Notes under the pieces: model-generated | The model's database searches: none | The model's input: only the letters and a program-made list of their open reading frames with translations | Told to the model about the DNA's origin: nothing | Translations under genes and position numbers: made by a program | Origin: Pseudomonas parasichuanensis | GTDB taxonomy: Bacteria; Pseudomonadota; Gammaproteobacteria; Pseudomonadales; Pseudomonadaceae | Assembly (NCBI RefSeq): GCF_021601385.1 | Contig: NZ_BQHO01000025.1 | Span: forward strand, 33,425-97,424 | Length of the DNA stretch: 64,000 nt | Direction of reading: 5' to 3' | Shown here: positions 16,594 through 25,426 of the stretch, in pieces | Numbering within the stretch: position 1 is the stretch's first letter | Layout of the letters: every line of letters starts with the position of its first letter

Positions 16594-18669
16594 TTAGCGA
16601 CGCACGACCAGCAGGCAGCCGTCTGGCTGGACCGTGGCGGTGAAATTGGAGGTGACGAAGGTCGAGGTCTCGCGCTCGACGATGATCGCCGGGCCATCGA
16701 CCCGGGCACCGACCTGCAGCTCTTCGCGCGGGTGGATGCCGGCCTCGACGAAGCCACCGGCGGCCACGTCGAACACCTGGCGGCGGGCGACTTCGTGGGC
16801 GCGGTAGGCGGCGTCCACGGTCTGGATGTGCGCGACCGGCGGCAGCGGCGAGCTGGCCTTGACCGACCAGCTGACGATCTCGATGTCCGGCCCTTCGATC
16901 GGGCGGCCGAAGAAGCGGGTGTAGGCCTCTTCGAACAGCGCCTTGAACTGGGCGGTATCGGCGGCGCTGAAGGCTTTGAACGGCAGTGCCACGGGAATTT
17001 CCCAGCCCTGGCCGACGTAGCGCATGAAGGCGGTGCAGTCCATGTCCGGCTCGCCCTCGGGCATGCCCTGGCGCAGGAAGCCCAACGATTCGGCTTTCAT
17101 CTCGTCGATCAGGCTGTTGACCGCGTCGGCATCGAACTCGGACAGGCGTACGAAGGCGCTGCGCACGGCTTCGTAACCGAACGGTGCACGCAGGAAGCCG
17201 ATGGCCGAGCCCACGCCGGCACCGGCCGGGACGATGAAGCGCGCAACACCCATCTTCTCGCACAGGCGCGCCGCATGCAGCGGGCCGCCGCCACCGAAGG
17301 TGATCATGGTGTAGTCGGCGATGTCCTTGCCGCTTTCCACCGCATGCACGCGGCCGGCGTTGGCCATGTTCTCGTCGACCACTTCGCACACGCCAAAAGC
17401 GGCGGTTTCCGGCTTCATGCCCAGCGGTTGGCCGATCACTCGGGCCGTGGCATTGGCCGCGTCCAGGGTCGACAGGCGCAGGGCGCCGCCGGCGAAGTTG
17501 TCGGCATCCAGGCGGCCCAACAGCAGGTTGGCGTCGGTGATGGTCGGCTCCAGGCCACCGCGACCGTAGCAGGCCGGGCCGGGCTCGGAGGCCGCGCTGT
17601 GCGGGCCGACGCGGATCTGGCGCATGCTGTCGATGCTGGCGATCGAGCCGCCGCCGGCACCGATCTCGACCATTTCCACCACCGGGATGGAAATCGGCAT
17701 GCCGCTGCCCTTCTTGAAGCGGTAGGTACGCGCTACTTCAAAGGTTTTCGCGGTCTTCGGCACCTGGTCTTCGATCAGGCAGATTTTTGCCGTGGTGCCG
17801 CCCATGTCGAACGACAGCACGTTCTGCAGCTGGTAGCGGCGGGCGATGTCGGCGGCGAAGATCGCGCCGCCAGCCGGGCCGGACTCCACCAGGCGCACCG
17901 GGAATTCGGCGGCGCTTTCCACCGAGATGATGCCGCCACCGGAGTGGATCATGAATACCGGGCAATCAGCGCCGGACTCTTTAAGGGTGACCACCAGACG
18001 GTCCAGGTAGGACTTGATCAGCGGCTTGACGTAGGCGTTGGCGCACACGGTATTGAAGCGTTCGAACTCGCGCATCTGCGGCGAGACTTCGCTGGAGATC
18101 GAGATCGACAGCTTCGGCAGGCGCGCTTGCAGGGCATCGCGCAGCTGGCGCTCGTGGGCGCCGTTGACGTAGCTGTGAATGAAGCCGATGGCGACGCTTT
18201 CGTAATTGCCTTCGGCGATGCGTTCGACCAGCGCATCGATGTCGGCCTGCAGCGGCGCGATCAGCACGCGACCCTTGACGTCGAGGCGCTCACGCAGGGT
18301 GAAGCGGTGTTCGCGGTCGATCAGCGGCGGCGGCAACGCAATGTTGATGTCGTACTGCTCGAAGCGGTTCTCGGTGCGCATTTCCAGGGTGTCGCGAAAG
18401 CCTTCGGTGGTGATGAAGGCGGTGCGTGCACCACGGCGCTCGATCAGCGCGTTGGTGGCCAGGGTGGTGCCGTGGATCAGCTGGTCGATGTCCGAAAGCT
18501 TCAGGCCGGCCTGCTCCACCACCTGGCGCACGCCAGTGAGGATGGCCCGCTCGGGCAGCGTGTAGTCGGTCAGGATCTTGGTCGAGTGCAGCACGCCGTC
18601 CACGTCCAGCGCGATATCGGTGAAGGTGCCGCCTATGTCCACGCCGACCCGGCATGATGTCGCAGTCAT
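16594..18669 (-). CDS. hyuA: Hydantoinase A/oxoprolinase-family subunit (HyuA)
   Basis: A 691-aa ATP-using subunit. The ASKHA-type phosphate loop VGVDIGGTFTDIALD is at residues 5-20, HGTTLATNALIERRG follows near 65, and VESGPAGGAIFAA, VLSFDMGGTTAKICLIE and EIGAGGGSIASID mark the central ATPase. FGGGGPLHAARL and AGAGVGSAIGFLRAPFGYE are in the C-terminal part. I start at the second of two close ATGs (MTATSCRVG), since AGGGG is then 8 nt away; an ATG two codons upstream is too near it. It is the first gene of the seven-gene run. Its promoter carries the TTGTCTTACAG element. Family members open lactam or hydantoin rings; the exact ring is unknown. Confidence 0.9.
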   Translation of the reverse strand: MTATSCRVGVDIGGTFTDIALDVDGVLHSTKILTDYTLPERAILTGVRQVVEQAGLKLSDIDQLIHGTTLATNALIERRGARTAFITTEGFRDTLEMRTENRFEQYDINIALPPPLIDREHRFTLRERLDVKGRVLIAPLQADIDALVERIAEGNYESVAIGFIHSYVNGAHERQLRDALQARLPKLSISISSEVSPQMREFERFNTVCANAYVKPLIKSYLDRLVVTLKESGADCPVFMIHSGGGIISVESAAEFPVRLVESGPAGGAIFAADIARRYQLQNVLSFDMGGTTAKICLIEDQVPKTAKTFEVARTYRFKKGSGMPISIPVVEMVEIGAGGGSIASIDSMRQIRVGPHSAASEPGPACYGRGGLEPTITDANLLLGRLDADNFAGGALRLSTLDAANATARVIGQPLGMKPETAAFGVCEVVDENMANAGRVHAVESGKDIADYTMITFGGGGPLHAARLCEKMGVARFIVPAGAGVGSAIGFLRAPFGYEAVRSAFVRLSEFDADAVNSLIDEMKAESLGFLRQGMPEGEPDMDCTAFMRYVGQGWEIPVALPFKAFSAADTAQFKALFEEAYTRFFGRPIEGPDIEIVSWSVKASSPLPPVAHIQTVDAAYRAHEVARRQVFDVAAGGFVEAGIHPREELQVGARVDGPAIIVERETSTFVTSNFTATVQPDGCLLVVRR

Positions 18670-18724
18670 CGTCATATCCCCTGCTGTGCTTTGTAGTTGT
18701 ACCGATCCGCTGAAGCGGTCTTCA

Positions 18725-18756
18725 TGTAAGTTATATGTTGTCTTACAGGTGGTCAA
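18725..18756 (-). promoter_or_regulatory. hyuA promoter region with TGTAAG-N11-CTTACA element
   Basis: On the minus strand TTGACC (18751-18756) stands 15-17 nt before TATAAC/TAACTT (18728-18735). Between and over them lie TTGTCTTACA on the plus strand (18738-18747) and TGTAAG (18725-18730), which form TGTAAG-N11-CTTACA. The second SDR promoter has CGTAAG-N11-CTTACA with the same spacing and the same following GGTCAA. The livK promoter carries the TTRTCTTACA half. This is a likely shared operator about 60 bp upstream of hyuA. Confidence 0.6.
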
Positions 18757-18787
18757 GCACCTATTTGCCGAAATCTACTTCGCCCTC

Positions 18788-18849
18788 TTCGCGGGTCAAC
18801 CCGCTCCCACAGGCAGTGCGAACCCCGTGGGAGCGGGTTGACCCGCGAA
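18788..18849. repeat. Inverted repeat, third REP-like family (GCGGGTCAACCCGCTCCCAC type)
   Basis: TTCGCGGGTCAACCCGCTCC and its reverse complement face each other over a short spacer between the hyuA promoter and the end of the SDR gene. It can fold into a long stem and may end the SDR transcript. Its sequence differs from the other two REP families in the window. Confidence 0.7.
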
Positions 18850-18879
18850 AGGGCCAGAGCCGCGAGCTAACCTGCCGGA

Positions 18880-19635
18880 TCAACCGGCGGTCTTGACCAT
18901 CCGCCCGCCACCCACTGCCTGGGCGGTCGGGAACACTTCCAGGCGCGACACATCCACCTGGCGCGGCATCTTCAGCGCCGCCAGCAACAACTGGGCAATG
19001 TCTTCGGGCTGGATCGACTCATAGCCGTCATACAGCTCGCTGCCGGCGGCCTGCATGCCCATGGCAGTTTTGTAGAGCTGGGTCTGCACCCGGCCCGGCG
19101 CAATCTCGGTGACCCGTACCCCGGTCCCCAACAGGTCGCAACGCAGGGCATCACAGAACAGGCTCACACCGGCCTTGGAAGCGCCATACACCGCCGCACC
19201 CGGGTGCGGCGCACGGCCGGCGCTGGAGCCGATGAAGAACAGGTGCCCCCTGCCCCGCCCGACCATCCCCGGCAGCACCTGGCGCGCCAGCTGCAGCGGC
19301 GCCTTGAGGTTGATGTCGAGCATGTTGTCGATTTCGGCCTCGTCGATGTCCTGGAACGCCGCACGGGTGGACAGGATGCCCGCGTTGTTCACCAGCACAT
19401 CCACGCTCTGGCCTTCGAGCGCGGCACTCAGCGCCTTGGCGTCACGCACATCGGCCTGCAGGGTGGTCACCCCAGGCTCGCGGGCAAGCTCGGCCAGCGC
19501 CTCGGTGCTGCGCCCCACGGCAATCACCTGCAACCCGGCATCGCGCAGCGCCAGCACGATGGCCTTGCCGATACCGCTGGTGGCCCCGGTCACCAGCGCG
19601 CGCTGGTAGCCCTCGGGGAATGCGACTTCAGGCAT
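18880..19635 (-). CDS. Short-chain dehydrogenase/reductase
   Basis: A 251-aa classical [13 protein letters not shown] is the cofactor loop (residues about 16-25), LVNNAGILS the NNAG motif, and YGASK the catalytic Tyr-Lys, with the serine in [11 protein letters not shown]. The aspartate in LQADVRDA suggests adenine-ring contacts common to the family, and the GRSTE segment leaves NAD versus NADP unclear. It overlaps the other SDR gene by 8 bp and uses the ATG at MPEVAFPEG. It probably oxidises or reduces an alcohol/ketone intermediate of the hyu pathway, as both SDR genes share that promoter element. Confidence 0.88.
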   Translation of the reverse strand: MPEVAFPEGYQRALVTGATSGIGKAIVLALRDAGLQVIAVGRSTEALAELAREPGVTTLQADVRDAKALSAALEGQSVDVLVNNAGILSTRAAFQDIDEAEIDNMLDINLKAPLQLARQVLPGMVGRGRGHLFFIGSSAGRAPHPGAAVYGASKAGVSLFCDALRCDLLGTGVRVTEIAPGRVQTQLYKTAMGMQAAGSELYDGYESIQPEDIAQLLLAALKMPRQVDVSRLEVFPTAQAVGGGRMVKTAG

Positions 19636-20377
19636 AGATGTAACCCCCGCTGACGATCACGTTTTCACCGGTGGCATAGCTGTTGCGGCTGCTGCCCATC
19701 ATCACGATCCACTCGGCGATTTCTGCAGGCTCCGCCGCGCGGCCCAGCGGGTTGGCGGCGGCCAGTTCGCCGAGGAAGCCCAGCTGCTTGGCGCGCTCGG
19801 TGGCAAAACCGGCCGGGGCCACCGAATTGACCAGGATCTGGTCCTTGGCGCAGGCCTGGGCGAAGGATTTGGTCAGGCTGACCACTGCTGCCTTGGTGGC
19901 GGCATAGTGGGCGTTCTGCGGGTGGGCCTTGAAGGCATCCACCGAGGTGACGTTGACGATGCGCCCGGTCACCGCGGGGGCGGCGACGTACTGCTGCATA
20001 TGGCGCACGGCGGCGACCATCATGTGGTAGGTGCCTTTGATGTTGACCGCGTTTTCCAGGTCCCACTCTTCGTCGTTGATTTCGAAGATGTCCTTGCGCG
20101 GGTAGATCGCCGCGCTGTTGACCAGGCAATGCACCCGGCCCAGGCCCGCGACGATCTCGGCGAATGCGGCATGGGCGGTGTCCTTGCGGGCGATGTCGCC
20201 GACCGCGATGGCCACCTCCACACCCTGCCCGCGCAGCTCTTCGGCTGCCTGTACCAACAATTGCTCGTTACGGTCGACCAGGCCGATCTTGCCGGCGCCA
20301 CGCTTGACCATCAGCCGGGCTGTTTCCAGGCCCAGACCCGACGCGCCACCTACGATCACCACCGTTTGATTATCCAC
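19628..20377 (-). CDS. Short-chain dehydrogenase/reductase with variant glycine motif
   Basis: A 249-aa SDR. The cofactor loop reads [15 protein letters not shown], so the usual threonine of TGxxxGxG is glycine. VNSAAIYPR replaces the NNAG motif, YAATK carries the catalytic Tyr-Lys, and the C-terminal [18 protein letters not shown] is the typical enoyl-ACP/3-oxoacyl-type ending. The start is a GTG with GGAGG 7 nt upstream. The gene is the first of the two-SDR operon, and its promoter carries CGTAAG-N11-CTTACA. It is divergent from the TetR gene 85 bp away. Confidence 0.87.
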   Translation of the reverse strand: MDNQTVVIVGGASGLGLETARLMVKRGAGKIGLVDRNEQLLVQAAEELRGQGVEVAIAVGDIARKDTAHAAFAEIVAGLGRVHCLVNSAAIYPRKDIFEINDEEWDLENAVNIKGTYHMMVAAVRHMQQYVAAPAVTGRIVNVTSVDAFKAHPQNAHYAATKAAVVSLTKSFAQACAKDQILVNSVAPAGFATERAKQLGFLGELAAANPLGRAAEPAEIAEWIVMMGSSRNSYATGENVIVSGGYIYA

Positions 20378-20403
20378 AACACACCTCCGCGATTGAGTCT
20401 TTA

Positions 20404-20435
20404 CGTAAGATGCCTGTTGTCTTACATTTGGTCAA
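20404..20435. promoter_or_regulatory. SDR/TetR intergenic operator, CGTAAG-N11-CTTACA
   Basis: CGTAAG (20404-20409) and CTTACA (20421-20426) are 11 nt apart, as in the hyuA promoter, and TTGTCTTACA (20417-20426) is identical in both. TTGACC on the minus strand (20430-20435) would be the -35 box of the SDR operon. The site lies between divergent SDR and TetR genes, so the adjacent TetR protein is an alternative to the GntR protein as the binder. Confidence 0.6.
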
Positions 20436-20462
20436 ACATCAAATCACCGACAGGTCTCTCCC

Positions 20463-21056
20463 ATGCCCGCCGCCAGCCGCCTGCCTGTTCCCTCCCCCGA
20501 CGCCCGCGACCGCGTGCTGGCGGCCGCCAGCGACCTGTTCGCCCGGCGCGGCTACCAGGCCATCGGCCTGCGCGACCTGGCCAGCCACCTCGGCTTGCGC
20601 GCAGGCTCGTTGTACCACCATATCGAAAGCAAGCAGGGGTTGCTGTTCGAACTGATAGAGTCGAGCCTGACCGACCTGCTGTATGAAACGCGGCAATCAC
20701 TCAAAGGCAGTTGCTCGACCAACGAGCGCCTGCAGCGGTTCGTGCAGGCGTTCATTGCCTTCAGCCAGGCACACCCCGACAAGCTGGTGCTGCTCACGCG
20801 CGAGGCGGTCAACCTGAGTGCAGAGCAGGCCCATCAGGTGGAGCAGTTGAAGGCCGCCTACAGCGCTTTGCTGGGTGAGATCATCATTGCCGAATGCGGG
20901 CTGCGCGGGCCGGCGTCAGGCCCACAGGCCCGCTCGATCGCGCAGGCGGTGCTGAGCCTGCTGTGCGGGCAGGCCCACTGGGGCAACATGGAGGCCGCCA
21001 GCGAGCAACTGGTGGCATTCGTGCAAGGCATCGTGCGCACCGGCAGGCCTGCCTGA
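20463..21056 (+). CDS. TetR/AcrR-family regulator
   Basis: A 197-aa repressor-type protein. The helix-turn-helix is at residues about 15-62 (RDRVLAAASDLFARRGYQAIGLRDLASHLGLRAGSLYHHIESKQGLLFELI). The C-terminal ligand domain is not assignable to a named class. It is transcribed away from the SDR genes and the shared CTTACA operator lies between them, so it may control the SDR pair and perhaps hyuA and livK. No other regulator gene is nearer to the SDR operon. Confidence 0.88.
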   Translation: MPAASRLPVPSPDARDRVLAAASDLFARRGYQAIGLRDLASHLGLRAGSLYHHIESKQGLLFELIESSLTDLLYETRQSLKGSCSTNERLQRFVQAFIAFSQAHPDKLVLLTREAVNLSAEQAHQVEQLKAAYSALLGEIIIAECGLRGPASGPQARSIAQAVLSLLCGQAHWGNMEAASEQLVAFVQGIVRTGRPA

Positions 21057-21109
21057 GCCCAGGTACCGGCGCGAACCACAGCGATATCCATCGCCAACGG
21101 CACCGAGGC

Positions 21110-23095
21110 TTACCGGGGGTTGATCGCCTCGATCACACGCGCTTCATCGGACAGGTCGAAGCGGCCCACCAACAGCTTCATCTCGCCCCCCAGCTGGGCA
21201 AGGTCAGCGCTGGCGGCTGAAACCTCCTCGCTGGCGGCAGCGGACTGCTCGGCGACATCGCGGATACTGGCAACACTCTGGTTTACCTGCTGCGCCACCG
21301 CGCTTTGCTGTTCAGCCGTGATGGCGATTTGATGATTGAGCTGCTGGATATGGGATACCGATTGATCGATTGCCACCAATGAAAGGCCGGCCTGGCGGGC
21401 AGCCTGGACGGTGTCGCCGGCCATGACGCGGCTTTCTTCCATTTGCGCAACCGCCTGCTGCGCGCCCTCCTGCAGGGTATGAATCAATTGCTGGATCTGC
21501 GCCGTGGACTGCTGGGTACGCCGTGCCAACGCACGCACCTCTTCGGCGACCACGGCAAAACCGCGCCCGCCCTCGCCGGCCCTGGCCGCTTCGATGGCCG
21601 CATTGAGCGCCAGCAGGTTGGTCTGCTCGGCAATCCCCTTGATGACGTCGAGCACCGTGCCGATGTTGGCGCTTTCATCCTTCAGCCGGCCGATGGACGC
21701 GGCAGACTGTTCAACCGCCAGCGCCAGTTGCTCGGTACGCACAATCGCCTGCTGCACCGTCAGGCCACCTGCCCGGGTCTGCTCGTCGGCATGGCGCGCC
21801 GACTCGGCGGCGCCGTCGGCGTTGCGCGCCACATGCTGCACGCTGACCACCATCTCGGCCATCGCCCGCACCGCTTGCTCGATCTCCAGGCGCTGGGATT
21901 TCGCGCCCTGGCTGGTGGTGCGGGTGACGCCGGAAAGCCCCTGGGCGGCGTTGGCAATCTGCGCAATCCCGCCGCCCAGCTGGCCGATCAACTGGCGCAG
22001 GCTCAAGGTCATTTCCTGTACGGCGTGCATCAGCAGCCCCAGTTCGTCGCTGCGCTCGCCGTGAAGGTCTTCGGTCAGGTCGCCTGCCGCTACCTTGCGG
22101 GCAATCCCGACCAGCCGTTGCAGGGGGCCGACGATCGACTGGGTCACCATCAGCGCGCCGGCCAGGCCGACCAGCAAGGCGACAACGGCGGCGCCGATGA
22201 TCAGTGCCCGGGCCTCGGCCGCTTCGTTTTGCAGCGACTGCAGCTCAAGCGATGACGACGCTTCGGACGAGGCCACCACTTGCTGGGCTCGCTCGACCAT
22301 TGCCTGGCGGGTCGACTCAAGCTCATCCAGGCTTTTGCGCAGCGCGTTGAACTGCTGGCTGTAGTCGGCCAACTGGCCAAGGGCATGCTCGACGCTGGCG
22401 CGTGCCTGCGGATCTTCAAGCCCCGCAGACAACTGAGCACCTTTGAACTCGAGCATCGAGAAGAATTCCTGGACCTGCTCGGCATCGGCGGGTGATCGCT
22501 GGGTGATGTAGTTGGTGCTGGAGCGCCGGGCCTCGTGCAGCTCCATCGCCATTTCATTGGCCTGGCTGGAATCCTCGAACAGGCGCATGACCATGGGGTC
22601 GCCGGACATTGCGACCCGGCTGGCAGCGGCGTTGCCGAGCAGCTCATCCAGCCGATCGAATTCCTCGAATGCCTTGCGCGACGCGTCGTCCATGGCGCCC
22701 TGGGCTGCGCTATTGGCCGTGATGGCACGCCCCAGGCCAACCAGCTTGTCGCGGTAGCTGGCGACTTCGCCCTGCACCTTGCGCATGAGTGCCTTGTTGT
22801 CGGGCAGCAACAGGCGCCCTTCACAACGCGCGGCTCTGGCGTGCACTTCATCGACCAGGGCCAGCGCCTTTTCCAGGGATTTGGCATCCCCTTTCATGAC
22901 GAATTCCTTCTCAAAGAGCTGCGCCTCCTTGAGCCCCACGTTGATGGCGTTGACCTCGAGCAAGTCCTCGAAACGCTGCAGCGTCGTGTCGAGCGCCGAA
23001 AGGCTTGCCCAGACCACACCAAAAGTGATCGAGAGGGTCAGGCCAAAGCCTGCGAGCATTTTCTTGCGAACGCTCAGGTCACGGATGAACACCAC
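21110..23095 (-). CDS. Methyl-accepting chemotaxis protein with a large periplasmic helical sensor
   Basis: About 661 aa. One membrane span near residues 14-36 ([16 protein letters not shown]) and a second near 296-320 ([21 protein letters not shown]) enclose about 260 periplasmic residues, mostly helix, the size of an HBM (helical bimodular) sensor as in McpS-type receptors. A HAMP domain and the cytoplasmic signalling hairpin ([19 protein letters not shown], then [17 protein letters not shown]) follow. No C-terminal CheR-binding pentapeptide is seen. I prefer the GTG giving [13 protein letters not shown], with GAAGG 5 nt upstream; an ATG 26 codons further up is possible. The ligand is unknown; organic acids and amines are precedents. 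The neighbouring catabolic cluster makes one of its intermediates a reasonable guess. Confidence 0.88.
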   Translation of the reverse strand: MVFIRDLSVRKKMLAGFGLTLSITFGVVWASLSALDTTLQRFEDLLEVNAINVGLKEAQLFEKEFVMKGDAKSLEKALALVDEVHARAARCEGRLLLPDNKALMRKVQGEVASYRDKLVGLGRAITANSAAQGAMDDASRKAFEEFDRLDELLGNAAASRVAMSGDPMVMRLFEDSSQANEMAMELHEARRSSTNYITQRSPADAEQVQEFFSMLEFKGAQLSAGLEDPQARASVEHALGQLADYSQQFNALRKSLDELESTRQAMVERAQQVVASSEASSSLELQSLQNEAAEARALIIGAAVVALLVGLAGALMVTQSIVGPLQRLVGIARKVAAGDLTEDLHGERSDELGLLMHAVQEMTLSLRQLIGQLGGGIAQIANAAQGLSGVTRTTSQGAKSQRLEIEQAVRAMAEMVVSVQHVARNADGAAESARHADEQTRAGGLTVQQAIVRTEQLALAVEQSAASIGRLKDESANIGTVLDVIKGIAEQTNLLALNAAIEAARAGEGGRGFAVVAEEVRALARRTQQSTAQIQQLIHTLQEGAQQAVAQMEESRVMAGDTVQAARQAGLSLVAIDQSVSHIQQLNHQIAITAEQQSAVAQQVNQSVASIRDVAEQSAAASEEVSAASADLAQLGGEMKLLVGRFDLSDEARVIEAINPR

Positions 23096-23345
23096 CAGCG
23101 CCTTCAAAGTGCACCCGCTGCTGCGCTTGAGCACGGGTAAGCCGACTGGGATCGACGCATCGAAAACCTCCATCACACGGGGCAACGTTCTTGTTATTGG
23201 TTGGCTTCGAGTCTGCTGGCTCGGCCGGCACAAAAGCTTCACAGATCACGCCAGAAAACAGGCAACTGACCCTGCCCGCGACGACCTTCCCTTTTCTCAA
23301 CCAAGCTGCGGCGTTTTGTCGCTGGCGGTCGCAGGCAAAGTTAAA

Positions 23346-23359
23346 ATAACATCAGTTAT
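23346..23359. promoter_or_regulatory. Operator site A, ATAAC-ATCA-GTTAT
   Basis: A perfect 5-4-5 dyad 25 bp upstream of the c5-type cytochrome gene. It is the first of five sites of the form ATAAC-N4-GTTRY between 23.3 and 28.9 kb, each just before a gene. The nearby TetR protein (25427-26125) is the likely binder (inference). Confidence 0.65.
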
Positions 23360-23383
23360 CTAAAAACAAAACTGATGGAAACG

Positions 23384-23677
23384 ATGATGAGAAAGAGGCT
23401 GACCCTGACGCTTTGCCTGACCTTCGCGAGCCTGGCCAATGCGGCACAGGATCCGGCGGCAGTGTTCAATCGCACCTGCCAGATGTGCCATAACGGCCAG
23501 CTGCCGATGGCCCCGAAAAAGGGCGACATCGAGGCCTGGAAGCCACGCCTGGCGCAAGGCAAGGAGGTGCTGGTCAAGCACGTGACCGAAGGCTTCAACG
23601 CCATGCCGCCCCGTGGCCTGTGCATGGACTGCACGCCCGATGACTACCTGGCGGTGATCGAGTGGATGTCCAGGTAG
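23384..23677 (+). CDS. Periplasmic c5-type monoheme cytochrome c
   Basis: About 97 aa. A signal peptide (MMRKRLTLTLCLTFASLANA) is followed by the heme motif CQMCH, the distal methionine region FNAMPPRG, and the paired cysteines of GLCMDC that mark cytochrome c5. It should carry electrons in the periplasm. I start at the first of two adjacent ATGs after GGAA; another ATG three codons upstream is possible. It heads an operon with a 48-aa membrane protein and sits behind operator site A, so it is a candidate electron acceptor for the flavin enzymes of this regulon. Confidence 0.88.
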   Translation: MMRKRLTLTLCLTFASLANAAQDPAAVFNRTCQMCHNGQLPMAPKKGDIEAWKPRLAQGKEVLVKHVTEGFNAMPPRGLCMDCTPDDYLAVIEWMSR

Positions 23678-23718
23678 CGCGCAGCCCTGGGTGTTGAGGT
23701 CGGACGACGGAGACGCCC

Positions 23719-23865
23719 ATGCGTCGAATCATGCTTGTTGGCCTTGTGATAGGCCTTGTCGTGGGCACATTCCTTTTAGCCGACACGGTGGTGCGGACAA
23801 GCCCGATGTATCCCTGGCCGCTCTACCTGATCTCGACCTTTGGTGACCTGCTCAACCCCCTCTGA
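23719..23865 (+). CDS. 48-aa single-span membrane protein, family not recognised
   Basis: An ATG with CGGAG 6 nt upstream opens a 48-codon frame ending in TGA. The protein has a basic start (MRRI), one strong hydrophobic stretch (MLVGLVIGLVVGTFLLA), then a periplasm-facing tail rich in Pro, Trp and Tyr (TSPMYPWPLYLISTFGDLL). It begins 41 bp after the cytochrome gene, so it is probably co-transcribed. It could anchor or assist the cytochrome or a flavin dehydrogenase. Third codon positions are GC-poor compared with neighbours, and I know no family for it. Confidence 0.6.
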   Translation: MRRIMLVGLVIGLVVGTFLLADTVVRTSPMYPWPLYLISTFGDLLNPL

Positions 23866-23906
23866 GCCAGAAACATCTGGCTACAATGGGCGCAGTGCTT
23901 TTTATA

Positions 23907-23920
23907 ATAACGCTCGTTGC
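23907..23920. promoter_or_regulatory. Operator site B, ATAAC-GCTC-GTTGC
   Basis: A dyad of the ATAAC-N4-GTTRY family 63 bp upstream of the PhyH dioxygenase gene, in an AT-rich promoter-like stretch. The right half extends to GTTGCGC, as at sites C and E. Confidence 0.65.
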
Positions 23921-23982
23921 GCCAATTAAATCTGCTTGCTAGGCTCCTGGTTACCTGAGCAACACCTACCGGGAGAACATCC

Positions 23983-24816
23983 ATGCAAGACTCGCTGAGC
24001 AAGGCGTTCCATGAAGAAGGTGCCGTGCTGGTCAAGGGGCTGTTGAACCAGGAACAACTGGCTCGCTGCCAGGAGGCCTACGACTGGGCGGTACTCAACC
24101 ATGGCCCCCATGCCACCCGGATGTTTGCCGGGACCACCCAGCAATCCCACGTCGACAATGCCAACCCACTGGCCAAGGAGCGCCTGGAAGCGCTGGTTGC
24201 CAGCCTGCCCTTCGGCGAGCTGTTTGCCAGGGTATGGGGTTCAAGAAACGTCTGGTATTTTGCCGAGGAGGTCTTTCTCAAGGCCGGTGGCCAGGGCTCC
24301 AGAACGCTCTGGCACCAGGACACCTCCTACCTGCCCTGGGCCGGCAACCACTGGGGCAATGCCTGGGTCAGTTTCGATGCCGTGCCCAAGCGCAATGCGC
24401 TGGAGATCATCCGTGGCTCACACCGGGGGCCGCGCTACGATGGCACCACCTTTACCAACCCTGATGACCCGACCCAGCCGCTGCACGGCAAGGGAGCCCT
24501 GCCCCGCTTGCCGGATATCGAAGCCGAACGACGCGTGAACCCGCAGGCCTACGACGTGCTTTCCTGGGCCACCGAGCCCGGCGATGTGGTGCTGCTGCAC
24601 CCTGGCTCCCTGCACGGCGGCGCGCCGGTCGATGCCGACTTCCCGCGCCGGCGGACCTTCGTCTTCCGTTTTTTCGGGGATGACGCCACCTTCAGCCCGC
24701 TGCCGGCACACAGCGATGCCGGTTATCCGCAGCAAGGTGTGCTTTTTACCGAGGAACTCGCGCACCTGGCCGCGGGCGCCCCCTTCCGCCACCCGACCTT
24801 CCGCCAAGTCGTCTGA
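23983..24816 (+). CDS. Phytanoyl-CoA dioxygenase (PhyH)-family Fe(II)/2-oxoglutarate oxygenase
   Basis: A 277-aa cytosolic oxygenase. The iron facial triad is visible as H111-x-D113 in LWHQDTSYLPW and a distal histidine in PGSLHGGAP (about H211); the arginine-rich PRRRTFVFRFF at about 221-231 supplies the 2-oxoglutarate carboxylate contact. The ATG follows GGGAG by 8 nt. It is followed 13 bp later by a RidA gene. Family members hydroxylate unactivated carbons of acyl or amine substrates and can cause N- or O-dealkylation. Here it may start attack on the substrate whose amine/ketone products go to the flavin enzymes (inference). Confidence 0.87.
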   Translation: MQDSLSKAFHEEGAVLVKGLLNQEQLARCQEAYDWAVLNHGPHATRMFAGTTQQSHVDNANPLAKERLEALVASLPFGELFARVWGSRNVWYFAEEVFLKAGGQGSRTLWHQDTSYLPWAGNHWGNAWVSFDAVPKRNALEIIRGSHRGPRYDGTTFTNPDDPTQPLHGKGALPRLPDIEAERRVNPQAYDVLSWATEPGDVVLLHPGSLHGGAPVDADFPRRRTFVFRFFGDDATFSPLPAHSDAGYPQQGVLFTEELAHLAAGAPFRHPTFRQVV

Positions 24817-24829
24817 CTGGAGCACACCG

Positions 24830-25246
24830 ATGATTGCCAACAACCTCAAGCGCCAATCCATCAATCCGCCCGAAACCCAGGCGTTCTACGACAACTTCCA
24901 CTTCTCCCAGGCCACCCGCGTGGGTGACTTGATCTGGGTGTCGGGGCAAGTGGGGATCGACCCTCAGCTGAGGCCCGGTGAAGGTATCGTCGAGCAGTCG
25001 CACCTGGCGTTCCAGTCGCTCAGGCAGGTACTGGAAGCGGCCGGCGCCAGCCTGGCGGACGTGGTCGAGCTGACGACCTTCCATACTCAGTTGCAAGCTG
25101 ACATGGCGGACTTTGCGCGCGTCAAGGACGAGTATTTCCCGGCGCGCTACCCCTCCTGGACGGCGGTCGGCATCACCCAGCTGGCACTGGAGCCCCTGCG
25201 CGTCGAGATTCGTGCCGTGGCGGTTGCCGGGTGCGGCAGTGCCTGA
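24830..25246 (+). CDS. RidA-family imine/enamine hydrolase
   Basis: A 138-aa Rid protein. It has the strand pattern FHFSQATRVGDLIWVSGQVGID, DVVELTTFHTQ, and a C-terminal PARYPSWTAVGITQLALEPLRVEIRAVAV, close to archetypal RidA. The ATG has GGAG 8 nt upstream and lies 13 bp after the dioxygenase stop, so the two are one operon under site B. RidA enzymes hydrolyse reactive imines, which is exactly what the flavin amine oxidase of this regulon would make. Confidence 0.9.
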   Translation: MIANNLKRQSINPPETQAFYDNFHFSQATRVGDLIWVSGQVGIDPQLRPGEGIVEQSHLAFQSLRQVLEAAGASLADVVELTTFHTQLQADMADFARVKDEYFPARYPSWTAVGITQLALEPLRVEIRAVAVAGCGSA

Positions 25247-25426
25247 GCCCGTGAATGTGCACGCCGAAGCTTGACCGGCAAGCCCTCGTGGCGGGTGCGA
25301 ACGCTCCGCACCCCGCCTGGCCGGGATGTTTTCTTCGTGCAATTTCTCTATGCTGGGGCTCGTTGCCCCTGCATCAAAAGTAGAGAGCTGGTTCTTTCAA
25401 CCGACTTCGACATCTCCTGAGCGCCC

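Noticed and set aside
15472-18657. A 1061-codon open frame on the plus strand opposite hyuA/hyuB
   Set aside because: It is His/Gln/Asp/Val-rich, without domains, and runs antisense to two clear enzymes. This is a shadow of high GC at third positions, like the other long antisense frames in the window.
14905-18669. Acetone or acetophenone carboxylase
   Set aside because: These need additional subunits of the AcxC/Apc type next to the HyuAB-like pair. None is present.
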